A DNA stretch of 64,000 nt from positions 1 to 64,000 of the forward strand of contig CAVRJE010000007.1 of the NCBI GenBank assembly GCA_963721365.1, given 5' to 3'. A program made the translations under genes and the position numbers. The notes under the pieces were generated by a model. That model was given only the letters and a program-made list of their open reading frames with translations. It searched no databases and was not told the origin of the DNA. Of this stretch, positions 54,068-63,558 are shown piece after piece; the first letter of the stretch is position 1, and each line of letters begins with the position of its first letter. The stretch is from CAIQPS01 sp963721365 (GTDB lineage: Bacteria; Actinomycetota; Thermoleophilia; RBG-16-64-13).

Positions 54068-54601
54068 ATGTCGAGGATAGGAAGAGCACCCATAGCCATC
54101 CCCGCCGACGTCGACGTGACGATCGCGGGCACAAGTGTGACCGTCGAGGGCCCCAAGGGCCATCTGGCCATGAACGTGCACCCCAACATGCAGGTCACGA
54201 TCACGGACGGCGTCATGACCGTGACCCGGCCGAACGATTCGGGACCCAATCGTTCGCTCCACGGCCTTACTCGGACGCTGTTGTCGAACATGGTCACCGG
54301 GGTCACCACGGGCTTCCAGAAGAAGCTCGAGATCCAGGGAGTCGGCTACCGGGCTTCGAAGAAAGGCACCGATCTGGAGATCCTGGTGGGCTACTCGCAC
54401 CCGGTGGTGGTCACGCCCCCGGAGAACATCGAGTTCGACGTGCCCGTTCCCACCCAGATCGTGGTGAGGGGCATCGACAAGCAACGGGTCGGCCAGACGG
54501 CCGCCGATATCCGCTCCATCCGGCGACCCGAGCCCTACAAAGGCAAGGGCATCCGGTACGAGGGCGAAGTCGTGCGGCGCAAGGTCGGCAAGCGGGCGTA
54601 A
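54068..54601 (+). CDS. rplF: 50S ribosomal protein L6
   Basis: This 177-residue protein opens with MSRIGRAPIAIPADVDVTI. The C-terminal signature is PEPYKGKGIRYEGEVVRRKV. It is followed by an unusually long gap of 194 bp that holds an inverted-repeat element. Confidence 0.96.
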   Translation: MSRIGRAPIAIPADVDVTIAGTSVTVEGPKGHLAMNVHPNMQVTITDGVMTVTRPNDSGPNRSLHGLTRTLLSNMVTGVTTGFQKKLEIQGVGYRASKKGTDLEILVGYSHPVVVTPPENIEFDVPVPTQIVVRGIDKQRVGQTAADIRSIRRPEPYKGKGIRYEGEVVRRKVGKRA

Positions 54602-54613
54602 GACGCGATGAGA

Positions 54614-54764
54614 AATGAAGTCACGCCGGGTGCCCACCGTGGGCGAGGCTGCGATGGACGCGGGCGAGGGAAGGACGCAGGGAGCGTTCGTAGCGGCGCT
54701 ACGGGCGCGACTGAGGACGATGCATCGCACCGTCCAGTGCGGACTGGCGGCCGCGGGTTCATTT
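54614..54764 (-). repeat. Dispersed inverted-repeat element, copy B (rplF-rplR gap)
   Basis: This roughly 150-bp copy lies in inverted orientation relative to A and C. It carries the central palindrome CGTAGCGGCGCTACG (54689-54703). Read on the minus strand, GCACTGGACGG and then GTCCTC lie upstream of it and CCCTGCGTCCTT downstream, as in copy A. The outer ends begin AAATGAA on each strand. No ORF is supported. It interrupts the normally tight rplF-rplR junction. Confidence 0.7.
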
Positions 54765-54795
54765 TGAATCGCGTAACCAGTGGGAAGAGGACGAA

Positions 54796-55152
54796 ATGAG
54801 CATTGAAGAGAAGAAGATCCGGACCCGCGCACGGCGCGCCCTGCGCGTGCGGAGCAAGGTCCGCGGCACCCCCGAACGCCCGCGTCTTTCGGTCTTCCGG
54901 TCGAACCGGGCGATCTGGGCGCAGGTCATCGACGATCGGAACGGTCGAACGCTCGCAAGCGCGGCGACGACGCAGGTGACCGACAAAGGCCTGTCCAAGA
55001 CCGATCAGGCCACCAAAGTGGGCCAATTGCTCGCCGAGCGGGCGAAGGCCGCGGGAATCGAAAAAGTAGTCTTCGATCGCGGCATGTATCTATATCACGG
55101 TCGAGTAAAAGCTCTGGCGGATGGAGCCCGCCAGGGCGGCCTGGACTTCTGA
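54796..55152 (+). CDS. rplR: 50S ribosomal protein L18
   Basis: This 118-residue protein has RTRARRALRVRSKVRGTPER and the C-terminal FDRGMYLYHGRVKALADGAR. Both are L18 signatures. L18 binds 5S rRNA together with L5. Confidence 0.96.
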   Translation: MSIEEKKIRTRARRALRVRSKVRGTPERPRLSVFRSNRAIWAQVIDDRNGRTLASAATTQVTDKGLSKTDQATKVGQLLAERAKAAGIEKVVFDRGMYLYHGRVKALADGARQGGLDF

Positions 55153-55171
55153 GGGAGAGAGAGGTAGGACT

Positions 55172-55735
55172 TTGGCGCAGATCAAGGCAGATTCGCTTAA
55201 CCTTCAGGAGAGCGTGATCCACATCAACCGCGTGGCCAAGGTGGTCAAGGGCGGCCGGCGTTTCTCGTTCACCGCTCTCGTAGCGGTCGGCGACGGGGAA
55301 AGCACCGTGGGCATAGGCTACGGCAAGGCCAAAGAGGTTCCCTTGGCCATCCAGAAGGCCATCGAGGACGCGCGCAAGAACCTGTTCGTCGTGCCCAAGC
55401 ACGGCAGCACCATCACCCACGAGATACTCGGCCACTACGGTGCGGGCAGGGTGCTGCTGCGCCCCGCTTCCGCCGGTACCGGCGTCATAGCGGGCGGCGG
55501 CGTCCGGGCCCTCCTGGAACTGGGCGGAGTCAAGGACGTACTCACCAAGTGCCTCGGGACCACCACCCCCATCAACATGGTGCGGGCGGCCGAGCAAGGG
55601 CTTCGCAGTCTGCGGCGCCCCGAAGACATCGCTCTTCAGCGTGGCAAGACCATCCGGGAGATCGTAGGCAAAGGCCCGGTCGGAGAAGCCGCGCCTGCGG
55701 CCGCGCCGGTTGCCGGCGCTGGGACCGGAGCGTGA
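55172..55735 (+). CDS. rpsE: 30S ribosomal protein S5
   Basis: This 187-residue protein starts at a TTG preceded by GAGAGAGG. VIHINRVAKVVKGGRRFSF, FTALVAVGDGESTVGIGYGK and ASAGTGVIAGGGVRALLELG are S5 signatures. The C-terminus has a low-complexity Ala/Gly/Pro tail. S5 takes part in decoding accuracy. Confidence 0.95.
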   Translation: MAQIKADSLNLQESVIHINRVAKVVKGGRRFSFTALVAVGDGESTVGIGYGKAKEVPLAIQKAIEDARKNLFVVPKHGSTITHEILGHYGAGRVLLRPASAGTGVIAGGGVRALLELGGVKDVLTKCLGTTTPINMVRAAEQGLRSLRRPEDIALQRGKTIREIVGKGPVGEAAPAAAPVAGAGTGA

Positions 55736-55739
55736 CAGC

Positions 55740-55931
55740 ATGCTGAAGATCACGCAGGTGAAAAGCCGCATCAACCGTAAGAAAGACCACAAGGCCACCC
55801 TGGACGCTCTCGGCATCAGCCGCATGCACCAGACGGTGTACCACGAAGATAGTCCGGCCATCCGGGGCATGGTCCACAAGGTCCGCTACATGCTTGAGGT
55901 GGAAGTGGTCGACATCGAGAACAAAGGATAG
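55740..55931 (+). CDS. rpmD: 50S ribosomal protein L30
   Basis: This 63-residue protein has LKITQVKSRINRKKDHKATL and then LGISRMHQTVYHEDSPAIRG, typical of L30. The ATG lies 4 bp after rpsE. Confidence 0.94.
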   Translation: MLKITQVKSRINRKKDHKATLDALGISRMHQTVYHEDSPAIRGMVHKVRYMLEVEVVDIENKG

Positions 55932-55933
55932 AG

Positions 55934-56407
55934 ATGGGAGACGTCTTCCTGCACAATCTACGCCCGGATCCGGGGGCCAAGCGCCCGCGGAAACGGGTGG
56001 GCCGCGGCGCGGGCTCGGGCGTGGGCAAGACGAGCGGCCGGGGCCATAAAGGCTCCAAGCAGCGCTCGGGCGGCCGGATATCGCCCCGGTACGAAGGCGG
56101 CCAGATGCCGCTGCACATGAGGCTGCCCAAACTGCGCGGCCCTCTGGCCAAGACCGCAATGGCCATCGGTCCGTTCCGGACATACACCACCCCCGTCAAC
56201 CTGTCGCGCCTGGAAGGGTTCGCGGCCGACGAAGTGGTGTCCCCCGAGACTCTTCTCGAGAGAGGCATCATCAAGAAGCTGGACGAACGGGTCAAGATCC
56301 TCGCGATGGGCGAGCTCAGCCGACCCCTCACCATCAAGGCCCACGGTTTCAGCGCGGCCGCGCTCGCGAAGATCGAAGCCGCGGGCGGCACCGCGGAAGT
56401 CATCTGA
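55934..56407 (+). CDS. rplO: 50S ribosomal protein L15
   Basis: This 157-residue protein starts at GTG or ATG near 55934. KRPRKRVGRGAGSGVGKTSG and GHKGSKQRSGG form the Gly/Lys-rich N-terminal extension. The globular end contains IKAHGFSAAALAKIEAAGG. Confidence 0.95.
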   Translation: MGDVFLHNLRPDPGAKRPRKRVGRGAGSGVGKTSGRGHKGSKQRSGGRISPRYEGGQMPLHMRLPKLRGPLAKTAMAIGPFRTYTTPVNLSRLEGFAADEVVSPETLLERGIIKKLDERVKILAMGELSRPLTIKAHGFSAAALAKIEAAGGTAEVI

Positions 56408-56453
56408 AAGTGAAGTGAAGTGACGAGTTGCGGACCATAGAGGTGACAGCCTG

Positions 56454-57704
56454 ATGCTGCAATCCTTGCTCAACGCTTGGAGGCTGCCGGATCTCCGGAA
56501 GAAACTGCTCTTCACGGCCATGATAATCGCGATCTACCGCCTGGGCTGCTTCATCCCGGTGCCCGGTGTCGACGTGGCCGCTATCAAAGAGATGTTCAAC
56601 GTCGGCGGGGTGTTCGACTTCTACAACATGTTCACGGGCGGCGGCCTCGAGCGGGTTGCAATCTTCGCCATGGGGATCATGCCGTACATCACGGCGTCGA
56701 TCATCATGCAGCTTCTGACGATGGTCATTCCGAAGCTGGAACAGCTCATGAAAGAGGGCGAGGCCGGTCAGAAAAAGGTCAACCAGTACACCCGCTATTT
56801 CACGGTCATCCTGGCCCTGATCGAGGCCATCGGTTTCGTCTTCCTATTCAAGAGCTACGGGGCCTTTCCGCCCGAAGCGCCGCTCACGCCGCTCCGCTTC
56901 TACCTGATCGTCCTGACCCTCACGGTCGGCACCGCTCTGGTGATGTGGATGGGAGAGCTCATCACGCAGAGGGGCATCGGCAACGGTATCTCGCTGATGA
57001 TCTTCGCCAGCATCGTGTCCCGGCTGCCAAGCGGCGTCTCCAAGCTGCTGACCCTCAACCCCGCGTACTGGATCCTGATGGGCGTCATCTCCGTGGCCGT
57101 GGTGGCCTTCGTCATCTACATCACCGAAGGCCAGCGCCGCATCCCGGTGCAGTACGCAAAGCGGGTGGTGGGGCGAAAGGTCTATGGAGGGCAGAGTACG
57201 TACCTGCCGCTGCGCATCAACATGGCCGGCGTCATCCCGGTCATCTTCGCGTCGTCGGTGCTTCTCTTCCCGGTGACGCTGGCACAGATGACTCCGTGGG
57301 GTTGGACACAGAGCATTGCCAAGGCCATCGGCCCCAGCTCGTGGTGGTACATCCTGGCCGAGGTGATCCTGATCATCCTGTTCACCTATTTCTATACCGC
57401 GGTGCAATTCAACCCGATCGATCAGGCAGACAACCTCAAGAAGTACGGCGGCTTCATCCCGGGCATCCGTCCGGGACGTCCCACCGCCGCATACCTGGAC
57501 CGGGTACTCACCCGCATCACTCTGCCGGGGGCCCTCTTCCTGGCGGCGATCGTGCTGCTGCCCACGGTGCTCATCCGGGTCACCGGCCTGCCGTTCTACT
57601 TCGGAGGGACGTCCCTGCTGATCGTCGTCGGGGTCGCGCTCGACACCATGAAACAGATGGAGTCCCAGCTACTTATGCGCCACTACGAGGGCTTCCTCAA
57701 GTGA
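56454..57704 (+). CDS. secY: Protein translocase subunit SecY
   Basis: This 416-residue membrane protein has ten predicted transmembrane segments. Family signatures are AIFAMGIMPYITASIIMQLL and ITEGQRRIPVQYAKRVVG. The plug and lateral-gate regions appear intact. SecY forms the translocation channel with SecE (30745). It follows rplO by 46 bp as usual. Confidence 0.96.
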   Translation: MLQSLLNAWRLPDLRKKLLFTAMIIAIYRLGCFIPVPGVDVAAIKEMFNVGGVFDFYNMFTGGGLERVAIFAMGIMPYITASIIMQLLTMVIPKLEQLMKEGEAGQKKVNQYTRYFTVILALIEAIGFVFLFKSYGAFPPEAPLTPLRFYLIVLTLTVGTALVMWMGELITQRGIGNGISLMIFASIVSRLPSGVSKLLTLNPAYWILMGVISVAVVAFVIYITEGQRRIPVQYAKRVVGRKVYGGQSTYLPLRINMAGVIPVIFASSVLLFPVTLAQMTPWGWTQSIAKAIGPSSWWYILAEVILIILFTYFYTAVQFNPIDQADNLKKYGGFIPGIRPGRPTAAYLDRVLTRITLPGALFLAAIVLLPTVLIRVTGLPFYFGGTSLLIVVGVALDTMKQMESQLLMRHYEGFLK

Positions 57705-57744
57705 CGCCGGACCGACTCATAGCTCACGGGAAGGGATCTGCCGC

Positions 57745-58407
57745 ATGACTCAATTCAATCTCGTACTGCTCGGGCCGCCCGGAGCGGGCAAGGGCACGCA
57801 GGCCGGCCGCATCGCGGCCGAATACGGCATACCCCATGTCTCGACCGGCGACATCCTGCGGGGAGCGGTGAAGAACCAGACCGCCATGGGGTTGGAGGCG
57901 AAGAAGTACATGGATGCCGGCAACCTCGTGCCCGACAGCGTGGTCATCGGGATCGTCAAGGACCGGCTGCAGGAAGGGGATACAGCCAAGGGCTTCTTGA
58001 TGGACGGCTTCCCCCGCACGATCCCGCAGGCCGAGGCTCTGGACTCTGCTCTTGACGACCTAGACCGGGCGATCACGAAGGTGCTCGTCCTGCTGGTCGA
58101 CGAAGACCTCCTCATCCGGCGTCTCACCGGCCGCCGCGTCTGCCGATCCTGCCAGACGCCGTTCCACGTGATGTTCAGCCAGCCCCAGGTGGAGGGCGTG
58201 TGCGACAAGTGCGGTGGCGAGCTGTACCAGCGGGACGACGACACCGAGGCGACCGTGCGCAACCGCCTGGAGGTGTACCGCACGCAGACCGAGCCGCTTG
58301 TTGACTACTACGACGAGGCCGGAGTGGTCGTCCGCGTCGACGGCGCGCTGGGGGCGGAGCAGGTCTTCGAAGAGATCCGGATGGCCCTCGGACCAACGGA
58401 TGCTTGA
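57745..58407 (+). CDS. adk: Adenylate kinase
   Basis: This 220-residue long-form enzyme catalyses ATP + AMP to 2 ADP. The P-loop is GPPGAGKGTQ and the AMP-binding motif DGFPRTIPQAEAL. The LID contains C-x2-C...C-x2-C (CRSCQTPF and CDKCGGEL), a zinc site common in Gram-positive lineages. Its stop overlaps the frame of map. Confidence 0.96.
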   Translation: MTQFNLVLLGPPGAGKGTQAGRIAAEYGIPHVSTGDILRGAVKNQTAMGLEAKKYMDAGNLVPDSVVIGIVKDRLQEGDTAKGFLMDGFPRTIPQAEALDSALDDLDRAITKVLVLLVDEDLLIRRLTGRRVCRSCQTPFHVMFSQPQVEGVCDKCGGELYQRDDDTEATVRNRLEVYRTQTEPLVDYYDEAGVVVRVDGALGAEQVFEEIRMALGPTDA

Positions 58408-58412
58408 CGGTA

Positions 58413-59174
58413 GTGATCATCAGGAAGTCACCGGCCGAGATCGAAAAGATGGCCCGCGCTGGGGCGGTGGTCCGGGGCTGCCTGGAGCTGATGGCCCGGG
58501 AGATACGACCGGGCATTACGACGAGAGAGTTGGATAAGTTGGCGGAGAAGTACATTCGAGCAAAAGGTGGAGTGCCCACCTTCAAGGGCTACCGGGGGTT
58601 CCCCGGGTCCATCTGCGCTTCCCCCAACGACATGGTGGTGCACGGCATACCGGGTAAGGTCCGTCTGAGCGACGGCGACATCCTCGGTGTGGACGTGGGG
58701 GTCACGATGGAGGGCTACATCGCCGATGCCGCTATGACCTTTCCCGTCGGGGAGATCTCGGAGGAAGCCCGTCGGCTGTTGCGGGTGACCGAGGAATCGC
58801 TCATGCGGGGCATAGAACAGTGCAGAGTGGGGAACAGGGTGGGAGACATCTCTCACGCCGTCCAAGTGCACGCCGAATCTCACGGGTACGCTGTGGTGCA
58901 GAGCATGGTCGGCCACGGTGTGGGCCGGGACATGCACGAGGACCCGCAGGTGCCCAACTTTGGGCCGCCCGGACAGGGGGCCGAGCTACGGGAGGGAATG
59001 GTGCTTGCTATCGAGCCCATGATCAACGCCGGAGGGTACGCGGTGGAGATGGGCGACGACGGCTGGGCTATCTACACGAGCGACAGCAGTCTCTCGGCCC
59101 ATTTTGAGCATACGGTCGCGATAACGAACAGCGGCCCGCGCATCCTTACCATCTCTGAAGTACCGGGAGCCTAG
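58413..59174 (+). CDS. map: Methionine aminopeptidase, type I
   Basis: The enzyme removes N-terminal methionine. DVGVTMEGYIADAAMTF holds the two metal-binding Asp residues. MVGHGVGRDMHEDPQVPNFG holds the His, and MVLAIEPM and FEHTVAIT hold the two Glu. I chose the GTG at 58413 because it gives the usual MIIRKSPAEIEKM. A TTG at 58404 overlapping the adk stop is also possible. The length is 253-256 residues. Confidence 0.95.
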   Translation: MIIRKSPAEIEKMARAGAVVRGCLELMAREIRPGITTRELDKLAEKYIRAKGGVPTFKGYRGFPGSICASPNDMVVHGIPGKVRLSDGDILGVDVGVTMEGYIADAAMTFPVGEISEEARRLLRVTEESLMRGIEQCRVGNRVGDISHAVQVHAESHGYAVVQSMVGHGVGRDMHEDPQVPNFGPPGQGAELREGMVLAIEPMINAGGYAVEMGDDGWAIYTSDSSLSAHFEHTVAITNSGPRILTISEVPGA

Positions 59175-59239
59175 CGGTATGGAGCGTTGTGGTAAGATAG
59201 GCGGCCGACGTTCGGGCAGGGGTATGAAAGCGGGCGAAC

Positions 59240-59461
59240 GTGTCTCCTAAAGAAGAAGCCATCGAGCTTGAAGGCGAGGTCATCGAAGCCTTGCCCAACA
59301 CCATGTTCAGGGTGAAGCTCGACAACGAGCTGGAGATACTCGCCCATATATCCGGGAAGATGCGGATGAACTATATCCGCATCCTGCCTGGCGACAGGGT
59401 GAAAGTGGAATTGTCTCCGTACGATCTGACCCGCGGTCGGATCACGTACCGGTTCAAATAG
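59240..59461 (+). CDS. infA: Translation initiation factor IF-1
   Basis: This 73-residue S1/OB-fold protein starts at GTG. IELEGEVIEALPNTMFRVKL and ISGKMRMNYIRILPGDRVKV are IF-1 signatures. Confidence 0.97.
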   Translation: MSPKEEAIELEGEVIEALPNTMFRVKLDNELEILAHISGKMRMNYIRILPGDRVKVELSPYDLTRGRITYRFK

Positions 59462-59474
59462 AGGAAGGACGCAG

Positions 59475-59588
59475 ATGAAAGTGAGAGCGTCGGTAAAACC
59501 GATGTGTGAAAAGTGCAAGATAGTGCGGCGGCGTGGCGTGGTGCATATCATCTGCCAGAACCCCCGGCACAAGCAGCGGCAAGGTTGA
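59475..59588 (+). CDS. rpmJ: 50S ribosomal protein L36
   Basis: This 37-residue protein has MKVRASVKPMCEKCKIVRRR and ends CQNPRHKQRQG. C-x2-C...C...H makes the zinc ribbon of standard L36. The start follows GAGGAAGGA. Confidence 0.95.
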   Translation: MKVRASVKPMCEKCKIVRRRGVVHIICQNPRHKQRQG

Positions 59589-59599
59589 GGGCTGCTTCA

Positions 59600-59736
59600 T
59601 GATGAAGTTACGGCCATCTGAGCGCACTAGCCGGCGCGATAGCGTGTCCTCGGTCGTGCCCGTAGCGCTGCTACGGGTCCTCCCTGCGTCCTCCTCTCGC
59701 GCGCGGCGATCGCGCTCGGACGGCGCAACTTCATCA
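59600..59736 (+). repeat. Dispersed inverted-repeat element, copy C (rpmJ-rpsM gap)
   Basis: The ends are TGATGAAGTT (59600-59609) and AACTTCATCA (59727-59736), a perfect 10-bp terminal inverted repeat. It extends imperfectly for about 25 bp (ending GAGCGC on both arms). The central palindrome is CGTAGCGCTGCTACG (59661-59675), followed by CCCTGCGTCCTCCTCTCGC as in copies A and B. The 137-bp unit fills almost the whole rpmJ-rpsM gap. This copy has the best-preserved ends. Confidence 0.72.
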
Positions 59737-59765
59737 ATCAGCAGCCGCTAAGGCAGGAGAAGAGT

Positions 59766-60144
59766 ATGGCTCGTATCGCTGGTGTCACGCTCCCCCGGGA
59801 GAAGCGGGTCGAGATCGGTCTTACCTATGTATATGGGATAGGCCGTTCGATGTCCAACAGGATCCTCTCGGCGGTGAAGATCGACCCTAACACGCACGTC
59901 AAGGACCTCACCGAAGACGAAGAGATCCGGCTGCGCGGCTACATCGAAGAAAACGTCACCGTCGAAGGTGATCTGCGCCGCGAGCGCAGCCAGAACATCA
60001 AGCGGCTCATGGAGATCGGCTGCTACCGGGGCATCCGTCATCGGCGCGGTATGCCGGTCCGGGGCCAGACGGACCAAGACCAACGCGCGTGTGCGCAAAG
60101 GCCACAAGCCGACGGTGGGCGTCAAGAAGAAGGTGCGGGTCTAG
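59766..60144 (+). CDS. rpsM: 30S ribosomal protein S13 (one frame break)
   Basis: S13 signatures ARIAGVTLPREKRVEIGLTY and RGIRHRRGMPVRGQ are present. An extra A at about 60069 breaks the frame exactly in RGQ-RTKTNARVRKG. Without it the protein is 125 residues and ends VGVKKKVRV. The gene is essential, so the break is most likely a sequence error. Confidence 0.95.
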
Positions 60145-60191
60145 CCGGCGGGCGGGCCTGCAGGGAATAACTAGGGACGGAGTCAAGGAAT

Positions 60192-60599
60192 ATGCCGAAA
60201 CCCAAACGCACAGCCACCGGTCCGCGCGGACGGCGCCGCAAGGTGCGGAAGAGCATCGCGGTAGGCAACGCCTACATCAAGACGTCGTTCAACAACACGC
60301 TCGTGACCCTCACCGACAAAGAGGGCAACGTGATCGCATGGGCCAGCGCCGGCTCGGCGGGCTTCAAGGGCTCGCGCAAATCAACGCCCTTTGCAGCCCA
60401 GGTGACGGCGGAAAGGGCCGCTCGAGCGGGCATGGAGCACGGTCTCCAGAAGGTGGACTGTTACGTCAAGGGCCCGGGTAGCGGTCGCGAGACCGCCATC
60501 CGTTCGCTTCAGGCCGCCGGCATCGATGTCACCAGCGTCAAGGATGTCACCCCGATCCCTCACAACGGTTGCCGCCCCAAGAAGCGGCGCAGGGTATAG
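60192..60599 (+). CDS. rpsK: 30S ribosomal protein S11
   Basis: This 135-residue protein has GNAYIKTSFNNTLVTLTDKE and the C-terminal signature VTPIPHNGCRPKKRRRV. S11 lies on the 30S platform. Confidence 0.97.
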   Translation: MPKPKRTATGPRGRRRKVRKSIAVGNAYIKTSFNNTLVTLTDKEGNVIAWASAGSAGFKGSRKSTPFAAQVTAERAARAGMEHGLQKVDCYVKGPGSGRETAIRSLQAAGIDVTSVKDVTPIPHNGCRPKKRRRV

Positions 60600-60612
60600 C
60601 GGAGCATAGAGA

Positions 60613-61239
60613 ATGGCACGAGACAGATCTCCTCAGTGTAAGCAGTGCCGGCGGGAGGGCGAGAAGCTCTTCCTCAAAGGCGAACGGTGTCTCACCGACA
60701 AGTGCGGCGTCGACAGGCGCGCGTATGCGCCGGGCGATCACGGCCGCGGACGCCGCCGCAAACAGTCCGAGTACCTCACCCAGTTGCGCGAGAAGCAGAA
60801 GGCCCGCCGCTATTACGGCGTGCTCGAAGGGCAGTTCCGCGGTTACTACCGGGTGGCCGCAAGGCAGCCCGGCATCACCGGCGAGAACCTGCTGCGCCTC
60901 CTCGAACTGCGCCTGGACAACGTTGTATACCGCCTCGGTTTCGGCGCATCCCGGCGGCAGGCGCGGCAACTGGTGCGACATGGCCACTTCACGGTCAACG
61001 GCCGTAAGGTGAACATCCCCTCGTACCGCGTCAGGCCCGACGAGATCATCGCGGCCGTTCTGGGCAGCGAAGGCTTGAAGACGGTCGTCGAGGACGCCAC
61101 CGACCTGACGGCGTCTGTGCCGGCCTGGCTGCAGGCGGATCACGACAATATGGTGGGGAAGGTCCTTCGTCTGCCCGAGCGCACCGACATCGACATCCCT
61201 GTCCAGGAGTCTCTCATCGTCGAGTTGTACTCCAAGTAG
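60613..61239 (+). CDS. rpsD: 30S ribosomal protein S4
   Basis: This 208-residue protein has CKQCRREGEKLFLKGERC...C near the N-terminus, giving four cysteines that fit the zinc-binding form of S4. The S4 RNA-binding domain is LDNVVYRLGFGASRRQARQL. S4 initiates 30S assembly and often regulates the alpha operon. Confidence 0.97.
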   Translation: MARDRSPQCKQCRREGEKLFLKGERCLTDKCGVDRRAYAPGDHGRGRRRKQSEYLTQLREKQKARRYYGVLEGQFRGYYRVAARQPGITGENLLRLLELRLDNVVYRLGFGASRRQARQLVRHGHFTVNGRKVNIPSYRVRPDEIIAAVLGSEGLKTVVEDATDLTASVPAWLQADHDNMVGKVLRLPERTDIDIPVQESLIVELYSK

Positions 61240-61255
61240 TCCATAGGAGGGCCGC

Positions 61256-62209
61256 TTGTTAGATTTCGCCACCCCGCATAGTACGTATGAACCGGTCGGT
61301 GAGAACCGGGGCCGCTTCATCGTGGAGCCGCTGGCCCGCGGCTTCGGGTATACCTTCGGCAACGCCCTGCGGCGAGTGCTGCTGTCCTCGCTCGACGGGG
61401 CCGCCATTTCCTCGGTCAAGATAGCCGGGGTCGAGCATGAGTTCTCCACGGTGGCTCACGTCAAGGAAGACGTGACCGACATCATCCTCAACCTCAAGAA
61501 GATCGTCTTCCTCCTACACGGCGAGGCCGACGACCACGAGGTCATGCTGACCAAGGACGGGCCAGGTGTGATTACCGCTGCGGACATCCAGTTGCCCGCG
61601 GTCGTCGAAGTGATGGACCCGGACGCCTACGTCGCCACCATCGAGGACGGAGGCCGGCTGGAGATGCAGCTCACCGTCCGTCGGGGCCGGGGCTACGCGT
61701 CCGCCGACGACAACAAGCCCGCGCAGACCATCGTGGGCGTCATCCCGATCGACTCCATCTTTTCCCCGGTCCGGAGGGTAGCCTACAGCGTGGGGGCTGC
61801 CCGCGTCGGGCAGCGCACGGACTTTGACAAGCTGACGCTCGAGGTGGAGACGAACGGGGCCCTCGACCCGCGCGCGGCGGTCGCAAAGGCTGCCTCGATA
61901 CTTCGCGAGGAGCTGCTCATCTTCACAGGTGACGGCGAAGAGGACGAAGATGGCTTTGCGATCGAATCCGCCCGCACCGGCGACCAGCCGGCGGCCAAGG
62001 GTTCTGGTTTCGACGACACGCCCATCGAGGAGCTGGAGCTCGGGGTGCGCTCCTACAACTGCCTCAAGCGTGAGGGCGTCGAGACCGTCGGTGACCTGAT
62101 CAACAAGTCGGAGCAGGAGCTCATGTGCATCCCGAATTTCGGGCGCAAGAGTATTGAAGAGGTTCGCGAGCGCCTCGAGACGAACAATCTGAAGCTAAAG
62201 GGAGAATAG
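61256..62209 (+). CDS. rpoA: DNA-directed RNA polymerase subunit alpha
   Basis: This 317-residue subunit starts at TTG after AGGAGGG. The N-terminal assembly domain has FIVEPLARGFGYTFGNALRR. After a linker, the C-terminal domain (about 255-317) has Arg265, Asn268, Cys269, Gly296, Lys298, Ser299 and Glu302, matching the E. coli DNA-contact set and numbering. A related domain lies at the RpoC C-terminus in this window. Confidence 0.97.
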   Translation: MLDFATPHSTYEPVGENRGRFIVEPLARGFGYTFGNALRRVLLSSLDGAAISSVKIAGVEHEFSTVAHVKEDVTDIILNLKKIVFLLHGEADDHEVMLTKDGPGVITAADIQLPAVVEVMDPDAYVATIEDGGRLEMQLTVRRGRGYASADDNKPAQTIVGVIPIDSIFSPVRRVAYSVGAARVGQRTDFDKLTLEVETNGALDPRAAVAKAASILREELLIFTGDGEEDEDGFAIESARTGDQPAAKGSGFDDTPIEELELGVRSYNCLKREGVETVGDLINKSEQELMCIPNFGRKSIEEVRERLETNNLKLKGE

Positions 62210-62210
62210 G

Positions 62211-62561
62211 GTGAGGCACCAGAGAAAAGGAAGGCGGTTCGGGATCCAGCCGAGCCATCGCCGGCAGATGCTGGCGAATCTTGCCTGCTCTGTGCTCGAG
62301 CACGGACGGATCAAGACCACCGAGGCCCGGGCTAAGGAAGTCAAGCCCATGGTCGAGAAGATCATCACGATGGGCAAAGCCGGCGATCTGAACTCCCGTC
62401 GGACCGCCATCGCCCAGCTCCACAACAAGCAGATTTCATACAAGCTGTTCAACGAGATCGCTCCGCGCTACGCGGACCGCCCGGGTGGCTACACCCGCAT
62501 CATCCACGTCGGTCCTCGTCAAGGCGACGCCGCCGAGATGGTTTTTCTGGAGCTAGTCTAG
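62211..62561 (+). CDS. rplQ: 50S ribosomal protein L17
   Basis: This 116-residue protein starts at GTG one base after rpoA. MRHQRKGRRFGIQPSHRRQM and ILEHGRIKTTEARAKEV-like motifs (here CSVLEHGRIKTTEARAKEVK) are typical of L17. It ends the alpha operon. Confidence 0.96.
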   Translation: MRHQRKGRRFGIQPSHRRQMLANLACSVLEHGRIKTTEARAKEVKPMVEKIITMGKAGDLNSRRTAIAQLHNKQISYKLFNEIAPRYADRPGGYTRIIHVGPRQGDAAEMVFLELV

Positions 62562-62693
62562 GATCGGTGGCGCGCGCGGCGGCGCAGGGCGCCGGACCCG
62601 CGACACGGATTCATGTGACGCTATGGTGGTGCCGGGGCTGAGAAGCCCCGGCATCTGCGTTTCTGGAGGCGCGGGGCGCCGCCCGGAGGCTGG

Positions 62694-63533
62694 TTGGAGC
62701 GGAACCACCGCATGGAACTGCAGTATGACGGGACCGGACTTCACGGCTGGGCCAAGCAGGACGGGTTGCAGACCGTGGAGGGCTGCCTGGAGGAGGCCTT
62801 TCGTACGGCACTGGGCGCCCCACCGGCGCTGCGGGTCGCAGGGCGGACCGACGCGGGCGTGCACGCCAAGCGCCAGGTCGTGAGCCTACGGTTGCCGGCG
62901 GGACTGGACCTGCCCAACCTCCGCCGCTCGCTGAACGCCCTGACGCCGCACGGGATCGCCGTCCTCGCGCTTCGGCCCGCTCCCGCGGCGTTCGACGCGC
63001 GCAAGGGCGCCATCAGTCGGACCTATCGCTATTTCGTGTCCGCTCAACCGGTGGCTTCGCCGTTCTGGAACGGCTACTGCTGGCAGATCCTAGGCGATAT
63101 CGATCTCGAGGCCATGCGGGAGGCGGCTGGACTGGCTGTTGGCCGCCACGACTTCACGGCGTTGACGCCGACCGAGACCGGGCACATCTTCTTCGAGCGC
63201 ACCGTACTGCGCTGCCGCTGGAGCCGGGTGAGCGGGGCGGCCTTGGCCGGCGACGGCGCTTGGCGGCGCTGGGTTTCCCCGCCGGCGGGAGCGCCGGCAT
63301 GCTCTGCCTGGAGATCGAAGCCGACTCATTTCTCCGCCACATGGTGCGGACGCTCGTGGGTACCATGATCGAGGTCGGCCGTGGCGAACGGTCGCCGGCG
63401 GACTTTGGGCGGCTCCTGGATGGGGCGCCCCGGGAGGCGGCGGGCCTGACCGCTCCCGCCGCACGGGCTTTTCCTCTGGGACGTCCGGGACGGGCGGCCT
63501 GTGGGAAAATCCCCTGGTGGGAAAACTCTTTGA
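62694..63533 (+). CDS. truA: tRNA pseudouridine synthase A (two frame breaks)
   Basis: TruA makes pseudouridine at tRNA positions 38-40. LQYDGTGLHGWAKQDG and VAGRTDAGVHAKRQVVS, with the catalytic Asp, are signatures. LCLEIEADSFLRHMVRTLVG lies in the C-terminal half. Between about 63250 and 63290 the frame shifts by two added bases or one missing. An extra C near 63455 separates LTAP from PHGLFLWDVR. Corrected, the protein ends at the TGA at 63531. An ATG at 62712 is an alternative start. It follows rplQ as in many genomes. Confidence 0.9.
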
Positions 63534-63558
63534 TCAGGTTGGAGACAGCGAGGACTGA